Assembly: GCA_021785115.1 (NCBI GenBank)
Contig: JAJYGO010000273.1
Location: forward strand, 1 to 7,555
DNA from: Chloroflexota bacterium
GTDB taxonomy: Bacteria; Chloroflexota; Limnocylindria; Limnocylindrales; CSP1-4
DNA length: 7,555 bases
Reading direction: 5' to 3'
In this document: piece after piece, positions 1-5,077 of the stretch
Position numbering within the stretch: position 1 is the first letter of the stretch
Layout: the number at the start of each line of letters is the position of its first letter
The notes under the pieces: model-generated
Told to the model about the DNA's origin: nothing
Databases searched by the model: none
The model's input: only the letters and a program-made list of their open reading frames with translations
Position numbers and translations under genes: made by a program

Positions 1-38
1 TCGCTCACAGCCAACGGAGGCGCGGGATGATTGGCCAT
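1..38 (-). CDS. IS630-family transposase, N-terminus only (partial)
   Basis: Reading leftward from the ATG at 36-38 gives MANHPAPPLAVSE, against MAAHPAPPLAVSE at the start of the complete IS630 transposase at 1273-2355. Only the first 12 or so residues are in the window; the catalytic domain lies outside, so whether the gene is intact cannot be told. The start is well fixed: an in-frame TAG lies 33 bases upstream (69-71), so translation cannot begin at the element's tip, and a -10-like TACGAT lies 7 bases before the ATG. Confidence 0.75.
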   Translation of the reverse strand, partial: MANHPAPPLAVS

Positions 39-45
39 ACCGAGC

Positions 46-51
46 ATCGTA
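46..51 (-). promoter_or_regulatory. -10 box of IS630 transposase (leaderless type)
   Basis: TACGAT on the minus strand, with 7 bases to the ATG at 38. The related complete element has TACTGT at exactly the same place before its own ATG. Conservation of a TANNNT box inside an otherwise diverged 57-base leader supports a real promoter whose transcript would start at or next to the ATG. No clear -35 is seen. Confidence 0.5.
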
Positions 52-112
52 GCTGCGACCAACATAACCTACAAGCCTATTATCGAGCACGACACTAGGT
101 GTCGTTCCCGGG

Positions 113-126
113 GTTGTTGAGACACG
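113..126 (+). repeat. IS481-like left terminal inverted repeat
   Basis: GTTGTTGAGACACG, a perfect 14-base inverted match to 1254-1267. It lies 5 bases beyond the transposase stop codon (132-134). Confidence 0.8.
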
Positions 127-131
127 GCTGC

Positions 132-1225
132 TCATGCGGGCATGAGCTCGACGAGCCAGCCCTGGAGATGTTCGAGCGCCGGGACGCGCTCGAACCCGCG
201 GGCGCTGAACGGGGTGCCGTCGTAGCGCTCGGCCGGCGTGTGCCAGTCGAGCTCCCCGTGGAGCCGGTCGTAGTTGTAGTAGATCGCGAAGCGGGTGATC
301 TCGTCGGCGGCCGCCTCGAGCGTCCGGAAGATGTGGCGATCGAGCACCTCGGATTGGAGGACGCCCCAGAAGCGCTCGATCTTGCCGTTCGTCGGAGGGC
401 GAGTTCACCTGGGTCCGGATGTGCCGGACGCGCAGCTCCTCGAGGGTCTGGCCGAAGAGGGTGAGCACGCCCGGCATCCAGGTCACAAACGGGCTGCCGT
501 TGTCGCTCATGAGTTCCAGCGGCACCCCGCACAGCTCGACGCAGTCGGCGAGCCACTCGAGAATGGGCACCGCGCGCGGGCGGGGCAGGACGCGCAGGCC
601 GATGAGGAAGCGGCTGTGGTCGTCCACCAGGCCGATGATCCAGACCTTGGTGTACTCGCCCCGCGCCCGCTGCAGGAAGAAGGGCCCCTTGATGTCGATG
701 TGCCACAGCTCGTTGGGGCGGCCGCGCTCATAGGCCGGGCCGTGCTCCCGGCGGACCGACGGCCGGGCGGTGCCGAGGTCGGCCAGCAGGGCGTCGACGG
801 CGTGGTGGCTCAACGGGTAGATCTCGCGCCGGGTGAACTCCGCCGCCAGGCGCTTCGAGTTCCAGTACGTGAGCAGGCGGACCACGATGACGGCCTGCTC
901 GACCCAGCCCGGGAGCGCGGCGCGCGCCGGGCCGCGCGGGTGCGGGCGGAGCCCGTCCAGACCACCCTCGGCATAGCGCAGGCGCCAGCGGTGCAGGCTC
1001 GCCCGGCTGACGCCGAGGGCCAGCGCGGCGCCGAGGCCATCCTCGTTCGCCACGCGCACCGCCTTCGCGCGGAGGCGCAGGGCAGCCACGTCGTCGCGCG
1101 CTATGGGCCCCGGCGGACGACCGCCGCGGGTGGCGAGGAACAGAAAGCCCGGGCCTTCCTGATACGTGTTGCCGGAGCAGGCGCCGGTGTGGGTCGGATG
1201 GATTGGTCCCCTCGATCTCCTCCAT
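132..1225 (-). pseudogene. IS481-like DDE transposase, frameshifted
   Basis: Read leftward, one frame gives an N-terminal helix-turn-helix (ALGVSRASLHRWR, codons near 1023-985) and then an integrase core: ELWHIDIKGPF (first Asp at 694-696) and ELMSDNGSPF (second Asp at 502-504). Near 393-402 the frame breaks. One extra base separates IRTQVNSPS from TNGKIERFWG, which carries the catalytic Glu (375-377). The C-terminal part then runs in a second frame to the stop at 132-134. Deleting one base restores a normal NSPxTNGKIERFWG motif. Without correction the catalytic Glu is lost and the frame stays open to the window edge. A second break near 1165-1200 is likely: the ATG at 1225 follows a -10-like TAGCGT (1232-1237) and opens MEEIEGTNPSDPHRR in a different frame from the domain. 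If that ATG is not used, the domain frame can start at ATG 1248. Probably inactive unless the indels are sequencing errors. Confidence 0.8.
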
Positions 1226-1253
1226 CCGCCGACGCTAGGACGCGTCATCACGG

Positions 1254-1267
1254 CGTGTCTCAACAAC
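1254..1267 (-). repeat. IS481-like right terminal inverted repeat
   Basis: Complement of GTTGTTGAGACACG at 113-126, a perfect 14-base match. It lies upstream of the transposase start and just outside the -10-like TAGCGT at 1232-1237. Confidence 0.8.
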
Positions 1268-1272
1268 GACGC

Positions 1273-2355
1273 CTAGTGTCGCGCGCCGGAATCGGCTTGC
1301 GCCTTCCGGATCGCCTTGGCGAGGATCTCGTCGGGGGTCTTGACCCACGTGAAGGGGGATGCGCCGCTGTTCCATTCGCGGGTGAATCGTTCGATCGCCG
1401 CGACGAGAGCGCGGACGCTCTCAAAGGACCCTCGGGCGAGCGCCTGGCGGCTCAGGATCCCGAACCAGGTCTCGATCTGGTTCATCCAGGAGGCCGAGGT
1501 CGGGGTGAAGTGAAAGTGGAAGCGCCGGTGGCGAGCGAGCCAGGCCACGATCTCGGGCGTCTTGTGGGTGGACACGTTGTCGAGGACGACGTGGATCTGG
1601 CGACGCGGGTAGGTCCGCGCGAGCAGGTTCAGGAAGTCGAGGAACTCCTCGTGCCGGTGGCGGGGCGCGGCCTGGTTCGTCACCAGCCCCGTCCCGACTT
1701 CGAGGGCGGCAAAGAGACTGGTCGTCCCGTTGCGCCGATAGTCGTGGGTATGGCGCTCCACCTGGCCCGGCCGGAGCTGGAGCATCGGCGCGGTGTGGTC
1801 GAGGGCCTGGATCTGGGTCTTCTCGTCGACCGAGAGCACGATGGCCCGCTCGGGCGGGTTGAGGTAGAGCCCCACCACGTCGGTCACCTTGGCCACGAGC
1901 TGCGGATCGCGGCTGAACTTGAACGTCTCGCTGCGGTGGGGCTTCAGGCGGCCCTCCGCCCAGATCCGGCCCACGGTCGAGGCGGAGAGGCCAACCTTGC
2001 GGGCGAGGCGCGCGCGGCTCCAGTGCGTGGTGGCATCGTCGGGCGCGTGGAGGGTCTCGGCCAGCACCCGCTCGCGGACCTCGCGCCCGTATCTGCGGGG
2101 CCGTCCGGGGTGGGGTGCATCGGCGAGGCCCGCGAGACCCCGCTCCTTGAACCTCCGCCGCCACAGCAGCACCGTCGGGATCGACACGCCGATCTCGTCG
2201 GCGATCTCCACGTGGGCGGCGCCCTCGGCCGCCCGGAGGATGATCCGGGCCCGCATCGCGGTGCGCTGCTCGGTCGTGCCCGCCCGGGTCATGGCCCGGA
2301 GAGCATCCGCTTCGGACTCGCTCACAGCCAACGGAGGCGCGGGATGTGCAGCCAT
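1273..2355 (-). CDS. IS630-family transposase
   Basis: A 360-aa DDE transposase that cuts and rejoins DNA at TA dinucleotides. Residues about 28-140 hold helix-turn-helix DNA-binding segments (HVEIADEIGVSIPTVLLWRR near 48-67; a second region, ARLARKVGLSASTVGRIW, at 115-132). The catalytic triad is visible: D177 in LSVDEKTQIQ, D259 in VVLDNVSTHK and E295 in SWMNQIETWF. Length and motifs fit the family and there is no internal stop, so it is probably active. I start it at ATG 2355 rather than the upstream GTG at 2412. The related copy at the left edge begins at the same ATG and has a stop codon in the leader, and TACTGT lies 7 bases upstream of 2355. The stop codon TAG (1273-1275) is not part of the element: it is made from the target TA plus a flanking G. 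Confidence 0.93.
   Translation of the reverse strand: MAAHPAPPLAVSESEADALRAMTRAGTTEQRTAMRARIILRAAEGAAHVEIADEIGVSIPTVLLWRRRFKERGLAGLADAPHPGRPRRYGREVRERVLAETLHAPDDATTHWSRARLARKVGLSASTVGRIWAEGRLKPHRSETFKFSRDPQLVAKVTDVVGLYLNPPERAIVLSVDEKTQIQALDHTAPMLQLRPGQVERHTHDYRRNGTTSLFAALEVGTGLVTNQAAPRHRHEEFLDFLNLLARTYPRRQIHVVLDNVSTHKTPEIVAWLARHRRFHFHFTPTSASWMNQIETWFGILSRQALARGSFESVRALVAAIERFTREWNSGASPFTWVKTPDEILAKAIRKAQADSGARH
1276..1299 (+). repeat. IS630 left terminal inverted repeat
   Basis: Begins GTGTCGCGCGCCGG and ends GGCTTG. It matches the complement of 2389-2412 at 21 of 24 positions (differences at positions 6, 8 and 18). It also encodes the last residues of the transposase (…SGARH). Confidence 0.9.
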
Positions 2356-2362
2356 GCCTCGG

Positions 2363-2368
2363 ACAGTA
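2363..2368 (-). promoter_or_regulatory. -10 box of IS630 transposase (leaderless type)
   Basis: TACTGT on the minus strand, 7 bases before ATG 2355. TACGAT occupies the same relative position in the element at the left edge of the window. No Shine-Dalgarno sequence precedes the ATG, which fits a leaderless transcript. Confidence 0.5.
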
Positions 2369-2388
2369 CGCTCATCCGATTCAAGAAT

Positions 2389-2412
2389 CAAGCCCATTCC
2401 GGCGTGAGACAC
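2389..2412 (-). repeat. IS630 right terminal inverted repeat
   Basis: Read leftward it begins GTGTCTCACGCCGG and ends GGCTTG; 21 of 24 positions match the other end at 1276-1299. TA follows at 2413-2414. Confidence 0.9.
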
Positions 2413-2462
2413 TAGTGGTCGCCCCGCGGCTCCGCGCCGCTGCCCGCGACGGCGGTGACCGC

Positions 2463-2855
2463 TCAGCGCGGGTCCCGGTCCGCCGGCGGACCCTCCTCCG
2501 CGCGCGGTGCGCGGGGCGGGGCCGCTTCGGTCGCGAGCGCGTCGCGCAGGCCCCGGGCGACTCCGCGTGCGACGGCTTCCTCGATGGCGGCCAGCACGGC
2601 CGGGTCGAGCGGCGGTGCCGCGACCGGGTGCCCGCTGTCGATCCCGAAGCGGGCCGCGATCTCGTCGGCGCTGATCCCGAGGAGGCGCGCGAGCTGCGGG
2701 AGGATCGTGCGCGACGGCCGACCGGCCACGCTCTCGCTCTCCCAGTTGGCCACCGCCGGGCGGACCACCCCCAGGGCACGCGCGAGATCCGCCTGGGTGC
2801 GGTAACCCGCCCGCAGGCGCATGCGTCGGAACCAGGCGCCCACTGTCTCCGGCAT
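2463..2855 (-). CDS. XRE-family helix-turn-helix transcriptional regulator
   Basis: A 130-aa DNA-binding protein. Residues about 5-65 form a Cro/CI-type helix-turn-helix domain: MRLRAGYRTQADLARALGV, then VRPAVANWES as recognition helix, then LPQLARLLGISADEI. The C-terminal half has a predicted helix (about 84-108) and a Pro/Ala/Glu-rich tail with no domain I recognise; the helix may serve dimerisation. It diverges from the nuclease genes that start at 3020, so autoregulation and control of those genes are the natural guess. The start is set at ATG 2855 because TAGGAT lies 7 bases upstream and the helix-turn-helix begins straight after; the frame continues upstream (ATG 2864, or further to 3086) but that part reads as non-domain sequence. 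It could also be a stand-alone phage-type repressor. Confidence 0.87.
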   Translation of the reverse strand: MPETVGAWFRRMRLRAGYRTQADLARALGVVRPAVANWESESVAGRPSRTILPQLARLLGISADEIAARFGIDSGHPVAAPPLDPAVLAAIEEAVARGVARGLRDALATEAAPPRAPRAEEGPPADRDPR

Positions 2856-2862
2856 CGGCCGC

Positions 2863-2868
2863 ATCCTA
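2863..2868 (-). promoter_or_regulatory. -10 box of XRE regulator gene
   Basis: TAGGAT on the minus strand, 7 bases before ATG 2855, the geometry of a leaderless promoter. There is no good -35 at the usual spacing. Confidence 0.45.
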
Positions 2869-2897
2869 CCAACCCGCGGGGCCGGATGCGTCAGCAG

Positions 2898-2930
2898 TTG
2901 ACACGCATCTGACCATCTGTCAAACTCTGA
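2898..2930. promoter_or_regulatory. Candidate operator in the divergent promoter region
   Basis: TTGACA (2898-2903) and TGTCAA (2918-2923) form a perfect 6-bp inverted repeat separated by 14 bases. The same stretch holds four related pentamers on the plus strand: TTGAC 2898, CTGAC 2909, CTGTC 2917 and CTGAC 2926. It lies between the XRE gene and the nuclease gene, where a repressor would bind to control both. TTGACA could also act as a -35, but no good -10 follows at 16-18 bases. Confidence 0.4.
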
Positions 2931-3019
2931 CGTGCCCCACACAGGGTGGCAGGATACGTGCAAGCGCCGCCCTGCGCACCAAAGATCGGGGCATCCGGGA
3001 GTACGGATCCAACCAACGC

Positions 3020-3865
3020 ATGGACGTGTCAGAGAACGGGTCATCTGGGCAACTCGCGGTTGGGGACCATGCGGGCGCGGCCCCATCGGTCGGCCTGGTT
3101 CGTGACGCCCGCCACCGCTACCGTTGGAACAACGGCCCCTGGTATCCCTCGGTGACCACCATCCTGGGCATCAAGGACAAGCCGGGCCTGGTCGGCTGGG
3201 CGAAGCGGGAGACCGCGGCCTGCGCAGTGCGCAACGTCGACGTCCTCGCGCGCATGGTGGCGTCCGGCGGTCCCCAGGCGGCAGTGGAGTGGCTGAAGCG
3301 GATCCCCGACTACCGCCGCGACGTAGCGGCCGATTTGGGCGCGCGGGTCCATGCGGTGGCCGAGGGGCTGGGCCGCGGCGATCCGGTGGCGGTCGACGCG
3401 CAGGTGCGCCCCTACCTCGAGGCCTACCGGCGCGACTTCCTCGAGCCCTTTCGCCCGCGGTTCCTGGCGGTCGAGGCGATGGTGTTCTCGGAGCGTTACG
3501 AGTACGGCGGCACGGCCGACGCGTTCATCGAGATCGACGGGGAGATCTGGCTCATCGACTACAAGACCGGGTCAGGCATCTACCCCGACACCGCGCTCCA
3601 GCTGGCCGGGCTCGCCCGGGCCCAGTTCATCGGCCGGCCCGGCGACCCCACGCCGTACCCGGTGCCGCCGGCCACCCGGTTCGGGATCCTCCATGTGCGC
3701 CCCGACGGCGCCCGCCTCTATCCGGTGGTGGTGGACCGCGCCGCGGTCGCCGCCTTCCTCGACGCCCGCCGGCTGTACGCATGGGACCAGGGCGCGGCGC
3801 GCACGGCGCTGGGGGAACCGGTCCGAGCGCCGGCCCCCGGCGCGACGTCGAACGCCGCCGCCTGA
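3020..3865 (+). CDS. PD-(D/E)XK nuclease, RecB/Cas4-like
   Basis: A 281-aa predicted DNA exonuclease of the RecB/Cas4-like PD-(D/E)XK fold, a type common in phage recombination and replication modules. The active-site series is complete: H111 in LGARVHAVAE, E152 in VEAMVF, D167 in YGGTADAFIE, D180 and K182 in WLIDYKTG, Q194 in LQLAGLARAQF. The usual aromatic residue four positions after this Gln (QxxxY) is Leu here. There are no clustered cysteines, so the Fe-S cluster of true Cas4 is absent. Residues 41-50 (WYPSVTTILG) are a feature I associate with phage homologues of this family. ATG 3020 is used although no clear Shine-Dalgarno sequence precedes it; GTG 3026 is an alternative, and the domain begins near residue 25. 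It leads a rightward row with two HNH genes (28-base and 18-base gaps) and diverges from the XRE gene. Confidence 0.85.
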   Translation: MDVSENGSSGQLAVGDHAGAAPSVGLVRDARHRYRWNNGPWYPSVTTILGIKDKPGLVGWAKRETAACAVRNVDVLARMVASGGPQAAVEWLKRIPDYRRDVAADLGARVHAVAEGLGRGDPVAVDAQVRPYLEAYRRDFLEPFRPRFLAVEAMVFSERYEYGGTADAFIEIDGEIWLIDYKTGSGIYPDTALQLAGLARAQFIGRPGDPTPYPVPPATRFGILHVRPDGARLYPVVVDRAAVAAFLDARRLYAWDQGAARTALGEPVRAPAPGATSNAAA

Positions 3866-3893
3866 CCCGCCCCGTCGACCAGTCCGAGCGACC

Positions 3894-4211
3894 GTGCTGC
3901 GCCGCTATCCCGCTCGTCGGCATCGGCGGGCCGTCCGTCGCGACCCGGTGCCGCCGACGGTGCGCGACCACGTGCGCCGGCGTGACCGCGCGTGCGTCTT
4001 CACCCGCCTCGGGATCCCCCACCTGTGCCTGGGACGCCTGGAGCTCGACCACGTCCGCGCGTCGGGCGGGCTGGGGCTGAAGAGCCCGAGCACCCCGGAC
4101 AACCTGGTGCTGCTCTGTCCCCAGGCGCACCTCGAGAAGACGCTGCACGGGCGTCGCTGGCGCCCGGTCCTGCTGGCCTGGATCGAGCGGGCGGAACGAG
4201 ATGCCGACTGA
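3894..4211 (+). CDS. HNH endonuclease (phage type)
   Basis: A 105-aa predicted metal-dependent endonuclease. After a basic N-terminus (residues 1-30, many Arg) comes an HNH core: CVFTRLGIPHLCLG (C34, C45), LELDHVRASGG (catalytic D52-H53), TPDNLVLLC (N70, C75) and HLEKTLHGR (metal-binding H79, K82). The KSPSTPDNLV and KTxHGR signatures resemble small HNH proteins of actinobacterial phages, which often accompany terminase or recombination genes. The start is a GTG at 3894, 28 bases after the nuclease stop; no ATG is available near the domain and there is only weak purine upstream, so translational coupling is possible. The first of the two adjacent histidines often found before the final K-T is Ala here, but the histidine three residues before the Lys is kept, so activity is plausible. 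Confidence 0.82.
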   Translation: MLRRYPARRHRRAVRRDPVPPTVRDHVRRRDRACVFTRLGIPHLCLGRLELDHVRASGGLGLKSPSTPDNLVLLCPQAHLEKTLHGRRWRPVLLAWIERAERDAD

Positions 4212-4229
4212 GCCGCCCGCGCATCGCCG

Positions 4230-4832
4230 GTGAGGAGCGGGACAGGCTGCCTGGTGCGGCTGGCGGTACTGGCGCTGTGGATCGGGCTCATGGTCCAGGC
4301 GGCTACGAGCGCCCCCACGTCCGATGCGGCGCTCGCGCGGGTGGCACTCGTCTGGGGCGGGCCGGCCCTCCTGGGAGCCCTCGCGCGGCGGGCGCGCCGC
4401 CGACCCGCTCGGGGGACCTCCCCGATGGCGCGGGCACGCCCACCCGGTCACGGGGCCGGAGCCACGGCAGCGGGGGCAGCTGTGACGCGGGATCCCGCGC
4501 CACCGCCATCGCTGCGTCCGGTCCACTCTTCGCGTCGGAGCAGCACCCGCGCGTCGCGGGTACCCTCCTCGACCGAGTCAGGGCCGGCCCGGGCTCGGGA
4601 TCCCGTCCCCGCCCAGCTGCGATTCCGGGTGCTCGAGCGCGACGGCTTCCGCTGTCGGTACTGCGGACGACCGGCTACCGCGCCCGGGGTCGTCTTGCAC
4701 GTCGATCACGTGGTGCCACGTATCGCCGGCGGTGCGACGGCCGAGGCGAACCTGCGCACCGCGTGCGAGGAGTGCAACCTCGGCAAGGCCGCACGGGTGG
4801 TGCGGCTCGAGGAGCCCGCGCCGCACGAGTAG
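4230..4832 (+). CDS. HNH endonuclease with predicted N-terminal membrane hairpin
   Basis: A 200-aa protein. The C-terminal part (about 129-190) is a McrA-type HNH domain: RFRVLERDGFRCRYCGR (C142, C145), LHVDHVVPRIAGG (D159-H160), AEANLRTAC (N174) and CEECNLGK (C179, C182, N183, K186). The two CxxC pairs would bind structural zinc. The N-terminus is unusual: residues 7-24 (LVRLAVLALWIGLMV region) and 35-51 are hydrophobic, followed by an Arg-rich stretch and a low-complexity linker of about 75 residues. This predicts two membrane passes with the nuclease in the cytoplasm. GTG 4230 lies 18 bases after the preceding HNH gene. ATG 4425 (Met66), preceded by GGGGGA, is an alternative start that would give a soluble 135-aa enzyme. 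The HNH domain is certain; the membrane part depends on the start. Confidence 0.8.
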   Translation: MRSGTGCLVRLAVLALWIGLMVQAATSAPTSDAALARVALVWGGPALLGALARRARRRPARGTSPMARARPPGHGAGATAAGAAVTRDPAPPPSLRPVHSSRRSSTRASRVPSSTESGPARARDPVPAQLRFRVLERDGFRCRYCGRPATAPGVVLHVDHVVPRIAGGATAEANLRTACEECNLGKAARVVRLEEPAPHE

Positions 4833-4942
4833 CCGCGCCCGGGGGCGGTGGTTCGCGGCGAGCGGGTCGTTGCGTCCCAGCCTTCCCCGCGGTGGCACGG
4901 CCGCCCGGCGCACAGCCAGAGGCGCGCAGGGCCCACGCCCGG

Positions 4943-4948
4943 TACACT
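4943..4948 (+). promoter_or_regulatory. Candidate -10 box for the riboswitch-controlled gene
   Basis: TACACT in GGTACACTGC, a TANNNT box. Initiation about 7 bases downstream (near 4955) would put the start of the riboswitch some 17 bases into the transcript. There is no recognisable -35. The stretch from 4833 to 4942 after the HNH gene shows nothing else. Confidence 0.5.
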
Positions 4949-4971
4949 GCGCCCGTCGCGTCCACGCGGCA

Positions 4972-5067
4972 CCTATCCAGAGCGGCCCGAGAGTCCTGGC
5001 TCGACGACGGCCCGGCAACCACCGGCATCCCTCACGCCGGCATGGTGCCCCTGCCAGGGTCGATAGG
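4972..5067 (+). promoter_or_regulatory. SAM riboswitch (SAM-I/SAM-IV clan)
   Basis: An S-adenosylmethionine-binding leader RNA. P1 is CCTATC (4972-4977) with GATAGG (5062-5067), six perfect pairs. The conserved AGAG follows at 4979-4982. P2 is GGCC (4984-4987) with GGCC (5009-5012), then a kink-turn arm GAG (4991-4993)/CTC (5000-5002) with CGACGA after it. GCCCGGCAACC (5010-5020) is the hallmark core. P3 is CCGGC (5022-5026)/GCCGG (5036-5040), with ACC/GGT at its base, followed by GGTGCC (5044-5049). The P2 loop CCTGG (4995-4999) can pair with CCAGG (5054-5058), the SAM-I pseudoknot; a short CCCT/AGGG hairpin (5049-5059) is an alternative. The J3/4 sequence is shorter than in classical SAM-I, so a SAM-I/IV variant is likely. 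P1 ends inside the Shine-Dalgarno sequence, predicting translational shut-off by SAM. There is no terminator before the gene. Confidence 0.9.
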
Positions 5068-5070
5068 GAG
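5065..5070 (+). promoter_or_regulatory. Ribosome binding site overlapping riboswitch P1
   Basis: AGGGAG, 7 bases before ATG 5078; it fixes the start of the 85-aa gene. Its first three bases (5065-5067) are the end of the 3' strand of P1, so the ligand-bound riboswitch would hide them. Confidence 0.75.
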
Positions 5071-5077
5071 ACGAGGC

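Larger units (their letters stand above)
1..95 (-). mobile_element. IS630-family element, right end (truncated by window)
   Basis: The terminal sequence, read leftward from 95, begins GTGTCG and carries GGCTTG at the same distance as the complete IS630 element at 1276-2412; about 16 of the 24 terminal bases match that element's right end. A TA dinucleotide (96-97) lies just outside, as expected for the TA target duplicated by this family. Bases 1-29 are identical to 2318-2346 inside the complete element. The 57 bases between the end and the transposase ATG have the same length in both copies but differ in sequence, so these are two related elements rather than two recent copies. The rest of the element lies outside the window. 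Confidence 0.8.
113..1267 (-). mobile_element. IS481-like insertion sequence
   Basis: About 1.15 kb, bounded by 14-bp perfect inverted repeats (GTTGTTGAGACACG at 113-126; its complement at 1254-1267). The TGTTGAG-type tip agrees with IS481-family ends starting TGT. It contains one DDE transposase frame on the minus strand, broken by at least one frameshift. I could not find a convincing target-site duplication: the left flank is rich in CCCGGG and the right flank reads ACGACGCC. IS630 elements lie directly on both sides, so the original flanks may have been disturbed. The IS3 family is the alternative, but there is a single transposase gene and no OrfA/OrfB arrangement. Confidence 0.75.
1276..2412 (-). 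mobile_element. Complete IS630-family insertion sequence
   Basis: 1137 bp between TA dinucleotides at 1274-1275 and 2413-2414, with 24-base inverted ends matching at 21 positions (1276-1299 and 2389-2412; both begin GTGTC and end GGCTTG read inward). The rejoined target would read GCC-TA-GTG, i.e. CTAG, the sequence preferred by the classical IS630. The transposase frame is open through the whole element, from a GTG at one tip to the last CAC at the other (379 codons). Element and gene both look intact. Confidence 0.92.

Noticed and set aside
98..1275. Target-site duplication around the IS481-like element
   Set aside because: The bases outside the inverted repeats do not match as a direct repeat under any boundary I tried.
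2410..2412. GTG at the IS630 tip as transposase start
   Set aside because: The related copy has an in-frame stop in the same leader and shares only the downstream ATG.
1..2412. Composite transposon made of two IS630 copies around the IS481-like element
   Set aside because: The two IS630 ends differ at about a third of positions and no shared outer boundary is visible; independent insertions explain it better.
295..2415. 706-codon open frame on the plus strand across both insertion sequences
   Set aside because: It is antisense to two recognisable DDE transposases and has no domain; long antisense frames are expected in GC-rich DNA.
2426..2440. GCGGC/GCCGC hairpin after the XRE gene as terminator
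   Set aside because: Only five pairs and no T-run; too weak to call.
2463..3865. Toxin-antitoxin pair (XRE with the adjacent gene)
   Set aside because: The genes are divergent, and the neighbour is a 281-aa nuclease with RecB/Cas4-like motifs, not a known toxin type.
3020..3865. True Cas4 adaptation nuclease
   Set aside because: No iron-sulfur cysteines, no cas1/cas2 and no CRISPR repeats in the window.
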